Shown piece by piece: positions 58,901 through 64,000 of a DNA stretch of 64,000 nt (its first letter is position 1; every line of letters starts with the position of its first letter). Location: the NCBI GenBank assembly GCA_023634235.1, contig JAMKCF010000014.1, positions 4,911,501 through 4,975,500 of the forward strand, given 5' to 3'. The notes beneath the pieces are model-generated. The model was not told where the DNA came from and searched no databases. It was given only the letters and a program-made list of their open reading frames with translations. This DNA comes from Pisaster brevispinus. Taxonomy: Eukaryota; Echinodermata; Asteroidea; Forcipulatida; Asteriidae. The position numbers and the translations under genes are program-made.

Positions 58901-61900
58901 TTTATTAAACTCAGACTATTGGGAAACTGTAGTCACGTGTGACGTTACTGCAAAGGGTCTACACACGTAATATATGATCAGCATTTATTCTGATTGGTCG
59001 AGAGGGGGTCTTGTGGCCATGCTTAAACGTGCATTATAAACACGGTGAGGAGTGTTTAAACACGGCCTGAGGAAACTGAGTCAAAAGAGGGCGCTATCAG
59101 ATCACAGCCACATTTAAGTTGGTAGGTTGCATATTTAGCTGGTGCAAGTTTTGAAACTTTACGCGTGATAGTTAGAAACATAAGCGCGCAAGTTTGAAAC
59201 TTAGGTCCACAAGTTTGGAACTTGCGCAAGGATCTACTTAGCGCCCAAACTGGATAGAATTTCAATGCCGAGTTGAGGTAAGCTGAGGCTAACCTGTCAG
59301 ATTTGTACTCAACTTTTAACGATTTTAAAATGTTTTTAACAGAGAGGTTTTCATGAATGGGAATAAAAGAGTGGTGACTACTGCCGTTCAAAACCTTGCA
59401 GGGTCGTGGCCATGTAATAAAGGACCTCGTTTCCAGCTCGATCCTGTATTTCATCGCACGGCCACAACCTTACCAGTTTGAAACGGCCCATTAAGACCTT
59501 GTTTCCAATCTTTTATTCTCTTATTATGAAACTAAACCAAGATAAACAGCTTACCTCTTCACAGAGTGAAATGAAGGGTATTCTACGATCACAGAGAGCG
59601 ATGATGTGAGCCAGCTCTCGCTGGAAGTAATCGCAGTATGTACTCAGACGCTGCTTCTTGAAACTCACCAGCGATGATCCAAGCTGTTAGAAAAGTGGTC
59701 ATAGACAACAATAAATGACACATTCATCATCATCACAATCATCTAGGCTGTAGTTCGTCCACCTGTTGAAGAAAGCCCTCCCCATATAACTTCCATTTGC
59801 CTGTCTCTCTAAAGCCACTCTGATCCATGTAGCTGACATGGTCCATGTTACACTGCTCAGAAGTTATCATTTGAGTTTTAAAAAATTGTTTTGTTATTGG
59901 GGGAGAGGGGGGCGGGGTATATTTAATGCAAATATGAACACCCTATTTAAGTTGATTCACATAACTTTACCAAAACTTGTTTTTACATTTTTGGTTCTAC
60001 CCTTACACTGATGTGTGGAAAGCATGGTTTGGCCGTGTAGTACTGAATCCATCAAACTCTGGCAAATATCTTGACTCTGATAATATTGGAATGCCTGGTT
60101 CCATGCTAAGCATGGTTGGTTTGGCTATGCAGTACTGAATCCATCACACTCAGGCAAAACATTTAGACTCTGGTAAGGTTGGTGTGACTGGCTCCATGCT
60201 AAGCATGGTTGGTTTGGCTGCACAGTACTGAATCCGTCACACTCAGGCAAAACATTTAGACTCTGGTAAGGTTGGTGTGACTGGCTCCATGCTAAGCATG
60301 GTTGGTTTGGCTATGCAGTACTGAATCCATCAAACTCAGGCAAAACCTATAAACTCTGGTAAGGTTGGTGTGACTGGCTCCATGCTAAGCATGGTTGGTT
60401 TGGCTGCACAGTACTGAATCCATCACACTCAGGCAAAACATTTAGACTCTGATAAGATTGGTATGCCTGGCTCCATGCTAAGCATGGTTGGTTTGGCTAT
60501 GCAGTACTGAATCCATCAAACTCAAGCAAAACCTTTAGACTCTGGTACGATTGGTACGCCTGGCTCCATGCTAAGCATGGTTGGTTTGGCTGCACAGTAC
60601 TGACAACCATACAACCTTGCAGTATAAGAGGATATGGCCATCAACACTCAAAACATTACACAGTGTCTTTCTCTTTTTGATGGCATTATTATAAAAGAAA
60701 AAAGAGCAAATCAGCTGATCAGGTGCAAGCCTGATAACTGCATCAGGGATAAGGCATATGATTGGGGTGTTACCCTAACACTGACGTGTGATAAGCACTG
60801 CAGCACATCCGGTGCTTTCCGAGTCCTGCCTAAAGACTAGTTTTACCAATCAAAATTTAGATGAAATTTTGTAACTTTACCTTCCGTTTCTTCAGACGCC
60901 CACACTCTTCAGCTGAAAGGTTTTTAAAAAAAGAAAAAGATCATTAGAATTTCTTTCAACTCCCACCCCATCCAAATTTACATCTTTTATAGTAACGGAC
61001 GTTGACTAAACACCTTGAGAAGAGGCTAGATGGGTGCTATACCAGAATGATGAGAGTGATTAAAGGGGAACTGGTCAATGCATTTTACCAACCAGGATCA
61101 GTCAGGTGTACTCAGGGACGACATTTGACAAGTGTGGAAATTCCTGACAAAAATGAATAGTGGGCTGGGTTGCCCTTATTCTAGACCTACAACCTCATAG
61201 ATGTTACAGTTCAGGAGGTTTATAGACACTGTGCATCACCAGAAATACAAAACTGAAAGGGTTAGACTAATTCCTTCTCCTTTTGGTGATTCCTTTACTT
61301 CTTTCAAGAAAATTTCAAAGCTCAGAGAGGTTTTGGAGAAAATCCTATAATCAGGAACAACCTGAGAAATCACACGCCTGGGTAGACTACCAAAAATCAG
61401 TGACAAGATCAGGGTTAGGAGATTCAAGGGGCACTATTACAGACATCCTGAGCTTGCTGTCAGCAGCCTGGGTTCTGGACAATCCAGAGGAAGACCGAAT
61501 ACCACCTACATGTATGTAGGCAACATTTGTCACAATACAGGCTTCCTGATAGACTGGTTGTTGCTAATGTAATGCTGATTTATAGGCAAAATCACTAATA
61601 CAAGTCTCACGTGAACATTTCAGTGGAATACAGTGTCTACTTGATGAGAAACCAGCAAAAACTGTCACAATATTGTCACAAGAACGTCGAACCCACATTT
61701 AGCGAGGTGACAGCTGGTACCAACCGCATCTCTGGCCGCAGCATTTGTGGACAGACACCAACCCTTCAGAAATCGCTTCTCAGATTCAAATGTTTTGGAG
61801 GGGAAACTTTTCCAAACCATATTACTTTGAAGGGATACCTTTCTTTAAATAGTTTATACTATCAACAGCTTGCAGTGCTTCTTACCAAGTAAGTTTTTAT

Positions 61901-63922
61901 GCTCATTAATTTTGGGGGTATCTACCAGTCTATGACCCTACCTGTGAGCAAGCAAGCATCGTAATCTAAAAAAGTCAAGCTGTAAGAAAACCTCAATTTC
62001 TTCGTGAGTTACACTTACCTTCTATGACTGTGTCGGGGCCGTGGGTGCAACTCTTGGCGTCCAGGGGCACAAGGCTGAGGGGCTCTAGGAAGGTGTTCCC
62101 GGTCTCCCCTTCGGTCTGGGAAGGTGTCTCACCCCCGCTGGCCTGGTCATAGAACGGGGCCTTCTTGGTATGGAACAGGTAGTACCTGGTCTGCAGCTGG
62201 TTCTGGTTCTTACTGTTGTTGAATTCCACAACCTTGAATATTAAACAAATACATATCAACAAAAGTTATTGTTAATATTCTAGTATTATTGAAGGCCCCT
62301 GAATGGGCGCAATGTTAAGCGTTATGTCATCCATGCTAACAAAACAGAGGTAGTTTTTCTTGCATAACTTACCACGTAGTAATTCTTGTGCTTTACAAGA
62401 TGGATGTAGAGGCGGTGCTGCGACAGCTTGGCGAGGGGGTGCTCCTCAGAGATGGACACTAGAGGGAGCTTCTCTGAACACGTACACGGCAGCTGCAGTA
62501 TAGACTGCTTGCAGTGGTACATACTCAGCATGTATCTATGGCAGGGGGCGGATTAATGATAAAACATGTAAATCAATGCACAAGAGATTGGTTCAATAAG
62601 ACCAACGTGACACTGGGGAATAATTTAGAGGTAACCAAGAGGCAACCAACTGCAATGTTAGCCCAGGGGTGGACTCCTCCGTTGCACACAATGCCATGGA
62701 GTCCAAGGTATAAAGGTCCTTGTGAAATTGTATATTAAATATGTTTTCATATTTATACCTCATGTAGGAAGCTGAACCTTCACATAATGTCCGGAATTCC
62801 AAGACTGCTTGGTTCAAAATTGTTAATTTTTATCCTTGGATGATATTATTTTAGAAGACAAAATGAAAAATGTAAGAAAATAAAATTAAAAAGGCTGTCT
62901 CCATTGTAGCTTTTTGTACTGACTCTGTGTGTGCAAAATTACGCGCATCCCCAAAGAATGTTCATAGCAACCATGAGAGAGGGCGCTGTCTAACAGTCAT
63001 CTACTATTATTACTTTGATTAGGGATGGCCTCACCTTATCTTAGATATATACTGGTAGAGTTTGCTGAACTCTGAGTTGAGACAATACTCCAATTCTTCC
63101 AGTAAGAAGGAATCTGGGGATGAGAAAAAGTGGCGATTAACCCTCCTACTCTTGGTGACATAAAGTAGCGACTAAAATCGTGAAACCTTTCTACTGCATG
63201 GACTGTGTACGGTGGTGCAGCTGTGCACAGAACTGTGTACATGTGTGTCCTGGTATGGGTGCATTCATCACATGATATCATATTGCTGGCTAGCGTAGCT
63301 TATCCATCATTCCTAACCATAGTAGATGATAATGAGCGGTTAGACAGTAGGAGGGTTGATGGTGTACTTTGTAGATGCACTTACACAATCATATTATTCA
63401 CCCTCATATTGCTGGCTGGCACAGTATATCTATTATTAAAAACCCACAGTGGATGTCATTGATAGGTCAGATAGTATGAGGGTTGACTGTTTACTGTGTA
63501 GGTATTCATGACATGATTTCATATTGTAGGCTGACATAGTCTATGTATCCTTCAAAACCACAGTAGATGATATTGAATGGTCAGACAGTAGGAGGGTTGA
63601 TCCTGTGCTGTTTAGATACATCTGACACATGAAAATAATAGTCTCATTATATTTCAGCAAGGATAATGGAAACATATTACTCCTGAAGAAGCCACAGATT
63701 GGCAAAGATCAAGGATGAGGTGGAGGGGCATTATGGCCACAGTACTGTAGCCGTAACCGTGTGACCAGTCATGTGACCAAGGGTGTTCATACTCACCAGC
63801 ATGAGCAATGTACGGCTGGTAGGTCCCCGTCTGCATATCAATCGTTATTGTCAGATACTCTGATTGGCTGCATGGTTCAATGATTGGCATGTAGAGTATG
63901 GCTGGTGTGCCTTCGATTATAG
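43926..63922 (-). CDS. MED14: Mediator complex subunit 14, last 24 coding exons (5' part outside window)
   Basis: Exons from 63797-63922 down to 43926-43987 join without a phase break into 1079 codons plus TAA, corresponding to roughly the last three quarters of the human protein (1454 residues). Each exon matches recalled MED14 in order: IIEPC, KQSI, ALCDRRIPF, QGVQVE, LLECSFRLLGR, NCP, VELRSY-type strand, IPQSSIHIRVIFRK, DGAYCLFD, RRRSVNEDDNPPSPIG, a Pro/Ser-rich linker, RSWAASIPTVL, CSPMERFLGSV, SNEPGVL, CLTIPP, IKSKML, NMLKRW and the end DCTIFAAIRDLMANL. MED14 is the backbone joining Mediator head, middle and tail, needed for transcription by RNA polymerase II in the nucleus; this part covers the later repeated motifs and the tail-binding domain. 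All 23 introns in the window are GT-AG. The linker is shorter than in human. Confidence 0.95.
44035..44520. repeat. Tandem array of MITE-derived 65-90 bp units
   Basis: About six diverged units with TTACCAGCCAAAATGCAAC, GTGACTGGTTCCCTG and TCTGCTAAGCAGA in the same order, all fragments of the interior of the GGGCCCAATTTCAT-type MITE (compare 52951-53040 and 58464-58560). Lies in the last MED14 intron. Confidence 0.7.
44548..44746 (-). CDS. MED14: MED14 exon e23
   Basis: Acceptor CCATGTAG, donor GTAAGC. VIIPIIHDIQNNTTTQAEL and VSNMLKRWNEM align with human IIVPIIYDMASGTTQQADI and VSNILKRFAEM. Confidence 0.94.
45169..45399 (-). CDS. MED14: MED14 exon e22
   Basis: Acceptor TTGACAG, donor GTGAGT. 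LELLPDRTLKWTLQWCLTIP and AAIVIKSKMLIF align with human [23 protein letters not shown] and AVVLKSKML. Confidence 0.94.
45886..45947 (-). CDS. MED14: MED14 exon e21
   Basis: 62 bp, acceptor ATATACAG, donor GTAAAC. WTADEMHVLERYFDTK aligns with human WKPDELQVLEKFFETR. Confidence 0.92.
46605..46728 (-). CDS. MED14: MED14 exon e20
   Basis: Acceptor TTTATTAG, donor GTAAAG. LQVIPSNEPGVLHFHSDSLQ aligns with human LQLINSNEPGVIMFKTDAL; then MQTLHLQVKP. Confidence 0.94.
46960..47090 (+). mobile_element. tRNA-like SINE head and short tail
   Basis: GGCTTAGTTTGTAGAGTGC as box A region and CAGGGTCAAATCCCGC as box B. In MED14 intron 19. Confidence 0.55.
47140..47255 (-). mobile_element. tRNA-derived SINE head, family 2
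   Basis: Minus strand reads TTGGTGGTCTAGCGGTTAAG, then ACGGGTTCGAATCCACCTGA; very close to the head of the family 2 copy beside it. Confidence 0.65.
47281..47445 (+). mobile_element. tRNA-derived SINE (family 2)
   Basis: GTGGTCTAGTGGTAACATCT (box A), GGTTCGAATCC at 47339-47349 (box B), then the body TATACAGTGCTTATCATACA shared with 4751-4935. Confidence 0.75.
47719..48152 (-). CDS. MED14: MED14 exon e19
   Basis: 434 bp, acceptor GCACCTAG, donor GTAGGT. Linker with SPGQRNWPASP, then HLPSRSWAASIPTVLSCEAI and CSPMERFLGSVFSKKHLQRV, matching human LPQRSWAASIPTIL and CSPLERFLGSV. Confidence 0.94.
48396..48521 (-). CDS. MED14: MED14 exon e18
   Basis: Acceptor CATATCAG, donor GTAAGT. APSPGSFVPTPSPN matches human APSPASFVPTPPPS within the linker. 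Confidence 0.88.
49322..49433 (-). CDS. MED14: MED14 exon e17
   Basis: Acceptor TGATTGCAG, donor GTTAGT. Linker: QYSMSPGASGYPLASPPS, Ser/Pro-rich. Placed by phase and composition. Confidence 0.8.
49560..50395. repeat. 21-bp minisatellite, about 40 copies
   Basis: Unit GACTTAACCATTGCAACCTG plus G. The core (about 49780-50235) is almost uniform, with isolated variants; the flanks carry diverged units such as GACTTAACCATTAGGCCTTG. The unit is seven codons long and stop-free in two minus frames. It lies in MED14 intron between e16 and e17. Confidence 0.95.
50461..50724 (-). CDS. MED14: MED14 exon e16
   Basis: Acceptor TTCACAG, donor GTATGA. TFLEMFVDESVSNMRRRSVN continues into the EDDNPPSPIG block, which appears identical to human; then a Ser/Pro-rich linker. 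Confidence 0.94.
51209..51627 (+). mobile_element. tRNA-derived SINE (family 1), full length, abutting MED14 exon e15
   Basis: Head GTGGCTGAATGGTCAAGCGA, box B GGTTCCAGTCC, body with AGCAAGACACTTTAACC, GTCCTTCGGATCGGAGG, ACGTAAAAAGAACCC and CACAGCACCTTGTAAACC, 3' part GGGTGTGATAAAGCGCTACA and a TTATTATTATTA tail reaching the exon donor. Confidence 0.85.
51629..51696 (-). CDS. MED14: MED14 exon e15
   Basis: Acceptor TTGCTTACAG, donor GTAATA. GAYCLFDVSKVVEGLTPTAS aligns with human [20 protein letters not shown]. The intron bases right after the donor look like the tail of the neighbouring SINE. Confidence 0.94.
51797..52196 (+). mobile_element. tRNA-derived SINE (family 1)
   Basis: Head GTGTGGCTGAGGGGTTAAGC, box B GGTTCGAGTCC, same body and 3' part (CGCCCTCGGGTGTCAACAAA). 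Same orientation as the copy 170 bp away, in the next MED14 intron. Confidence 0.85.
52338..52461 (-). CDS. MED14: MED14 exon e14
   Basis: Acceptor TTGATGCAG, donor GTGAGT. VIIPQSSIHIRVIFRKTFCL aligns with human [20 protein letters not shown]. Confidence 0.94.
52761..52906. mobile_element. MITE, GATTTCACAAAGAGCTAAGA type
   Basis: Inverted ends GATTTCACAAAG..CTAAGATTGATCTT and AAGATGAATCTT..CTTTGTGAAAT. Inverted copy of 57992-58140. Directly adjoins the next MITE. Confidence 0.75.
52907..53075. mobile_element. MITE, GGGCCCAATTTCAT type
   Basis: CAGGGCCCAATTTCATAGAG at the left, TTTATGAAATTGGGCTCAGG at the right, with AAGGTTACCAGC and CTTAGCAGAAAT inside. Confidence 0.85.
53766..53920. mobile_element. 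MITE with AGGCCTGGAATT / AAATTCCAGGC ends
   Basis: Ends are short inverted repeats; the interior (CCATAGACTTTCAAG..TTTTTCAATGGAAGTG) itself forms an inverted repeat. Partner copy at 43795-43915. Confidence 0.65.
54006..54083 (-). CDS. MED14: MED14 exon e13
   Basis: Acceptor ATTTTAG, weak donor GTATCA. LLLQAISKLPITPALGL aligns with human APLNAINKLPTVPMLGL. Confidence 0.9.
54747..54905 (-). CDS. MED14: MED14 exon e12
   Basis: Acceptor TCCCCCAG, donor GTGAGA. VTVFWDS..., HHQLQHEFN and LVRLLQ align with human ISIQWNS, HQLQEMFN and VVQLLQ. RES occurs twice in a row (RESRES), a small duplication. Confidence 0.92.
54995..55065 (-). mobile_element. tRNA-like SINE fragment
   Basis: Minus strand has AGGTTCAAATCCTG as box B after CTGGAGGTCCC. 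Head only. Confidence 0.4.
55263..55354 (-). CDS. MED14: MED14 exon e11
   Basis: Acceptor GCTTGACAG, donor GTGAGT. VEVRSYTYQKLTLQYGKDK aligns with human SEVRVYNYRKLILCYG. Confidence 0.92.
56384..56509 (-). CDS. MED14: MED14 exon e10
   Basis: Acceptor TTTTGACAG, donor GTAAAC. CMYLSYELTGPIVKQLHHDW aligns with human HVYLTYEN...FLNDW. Confidence 0.92.
56868..57235 (+). mobile_element. tRNA-derived SINE (family 1)
   Basis: Head GTGCAGTCTAGTGCATCGAA, body with GAGCAAGACACTTGACC, CGTCCTTCAGACGGGACGTC, CGTAAAAGAACCCAG, CCCTGGTGTTTCTGGCA and GCAGCACCTTGTAAAC. In MED14 intron between e9 and e10. Confidence 0.82.
57417..57465 (-). CDS. MED14: MED14 exon e9
   Basis: 49 bp, acceptor TTCCATAG, donor GTATGA. 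LLFGNCPVKSTSPKEQ aligns with human LVFANCPLNGTSTREQ. Confidence 0.9.
57837..57948 (-). CDS. MED14: MED14 exon e8
   Basis: Acceptor GTTTTAG, donor GTAGGA. ALLECSFRLLGRSHLHWQVQ aligns with human SLLDCTFRLQGRNNRTW. Confidence 0.92.
57992..58140. mobile_element. MITE, CTAAGATTGATCTTAGC type
   Basis: GGTTTCACACAGCACTAAGA at the left and ATCTTAGCTCTTTGTGAAAT at the right. Shares TGTTGTGACATCACACTTTG with the inverse of 52761-52906. Confidence 0.75.
58403..58599. mobile_element. MITE, GGGCCCAATTTCAT type, most complete copy
   Basis: Perfect outer ends GGGCCCAATTTCATA and TATGAAATTGGGCCC, then GCTGCTTAAGCAC / GCTTAAGCAG-type inner parts. A further diverged piece lies just left (58280-58400). Confidence 0.88.
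58624..58700 (-). CDS. MED14: MED14 exon e7
   Basis: Acceptor CATCCACAG, donor GTAAGT. FQGVQVEADGIGLVLKLC aligns with human HQGVQVEGDGF. Confidence 0.92.
59555..59683 (-). CDS. MED14: MED14 exon e6
   Basis: Acceptor TCTAACAG, donor GTAAGC. ELAHIIALCDRRIPFISL aligns with human VLAHFVAMCDTNMPFVGL. Confidence 0.92.
60008..60603. repeat. 93-bp tandem repeat, about 6.4 copies
   Basis: CCATGCTAAGCATGGTTGG recurs at 60101, 60194, 60287, 60380, 60473 and 60566, an exact 93-bp period. Each unit also has CAGTACTGAATCCATCA and TTTAGACTCTGGTAAG. Units alternate between GGCTATGCAG and GGCTGCACAG. In MED14 intron between e5 and e6. Confidence 0.95.
60881..60912 (-). CDS. MED14: MED14 exon e5 (32-bp micro-exon)
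   Basis: Acceptor CCTTTCAG, donor GTAAAG. Encodes EECGRLKKRK, the basic segment equivalent to the human KRK/KKTKR stretch. Identified by phase fit between e4 and e6. Confidence 0.8.
60913..62018 (-). other. MED14: MED14 intron between e4 and e5
   Basis: 1.1 kb without recognised genes; open frames here have no splice or family support. Confidence 0.5.
62019..62232 (-). CDS. MED14: MED14 exon e4
   Basis: Acceptor ATATTCAAG, donor GTAAGT. Starts VVEFNNSK, then RYYLFHTKKA; a charged variable tail follows. Confidence 0.9.
62373..62535 (-). CDS. MED14: MED14 exon e3
   Basis: Acceptor TGCCATAG, donor GTAAGT. HCKQSILQLPC and LSQHRLYIHL align with human RCKQSIKHLP and LSKNKLFIKL. Confidence 0.92.
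63035..63113 (-). CDS. MED14: MED14 exon e2
   Basis: Acceptor CATCCCCAG, donor GTGAGG. SFLLEELEYCLNSEFSKLYQ, a helical stretch. Confidence 0.88.
63280..63612. repeat. Three diverged direct repeats, about 120 bp
   Basis: ATATTGCTGGCTAGCGTAG-like starts at about 63281, 63408 and 63523; each continues through AACC..AGTAGATGATA..GA, then AGACAGTAGGAGGGTTGAT. The ends match the AACCCTCCTAC MITE at 38925 and a piece at 63139. In the intron between e1 and e2. Confidence 0.75.
63797..63922 (-). CDS. MED14: MED14 exon e1 (first in window)
   Basis: Acceptor TATCGTAG, donor GTGAGT. LYMPIIEPCSQSEYLTITID aligns with the human PILEPCGNSECL segment. Opens with two bases of a split codon, so an upstream exon exists outside the window. 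Confidence 0.9.
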
Positions 63923-64000
63923 CTACGATATAAACAAAACGAGATTAATAGTAAACATCCTCCAGCAAGCTTGAATCTCCCCCTTCTGATTGGTCACAAG

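Noticed and set aside
1..64000. CRISPR arrays, bacterial operons or other prokaryotic features
   Set aside because: Introns, tRNA-derived SINEs and animal gene families show this is animal nuclear DNA; the tandem repeats lack CRISPR spacer structure.

Overview
The window is animal nuclear DNA: genes are split by GT-AG introns, and introns and intergenic DNA are full of short repeats. Small secreted C-type lectins in tandem, tRNA-derived SINEs with a long conserved body, and many short inverted-repeat elements suggest a marine deuterostome invertebrate, most likely an echinoderm (possibly a sea star). That assignment is inference; no search was run.

Layout. (1) 1-1547: first coding exon and part of intron 1 of an SLC22-type organic-ion transporter on the minus strand; the rest lies off the left edge. 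A 45-bp minisatellite sits in the intron. (2) 1548-5754: no confident gene; a striking foldback element with GCGGCCGC repeats (3339-3819), a possible decayed exon and a SINE. (3) 5755-29930: a tandem array of six lectin units, all lectins on the minus strand, spaced 3.4-4.9 kb. Four single-exon lectins look intact (14781, 18183, 23107, 27373), one carries a premature stop (5845) and one has lost its 5' end (10017). The flanks form two structural types in the order A, A, B, B, A, B. (4) 29931-33380: a decayed non-LTR retrotransposon fragment and a Harbinger-like MITE. (5) 33436-41100, plus strand: complete gene for a hinderin (KIAA1328) homologue, 9 coding exons and 777 codons, with what looks like a U12-type AT-AC intron. 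(6) 43926-63922, minus strand, convergent with hinderin: the last 24 coding exons (1079 codons) of Mediator subunit MED14; the 5' part lies beyond the right edge. Its introns hold SINEs, MITEs and three tandem arrays.

The genes are not an operon and share no obvious pathway: MED14 is a general transcription co-factor, hinderin a coiled-coil protein linked to SMC3, SLC22 a membrane transporter, and the lectins secreted sugar-binding proteins probably used in defence or recognition. Exon limits were set by hand from splice-site motifs, continuous reading phase and recalled family sequence. The MED14 and hinderin models keep phase across every junction. No transcript evidence was available.
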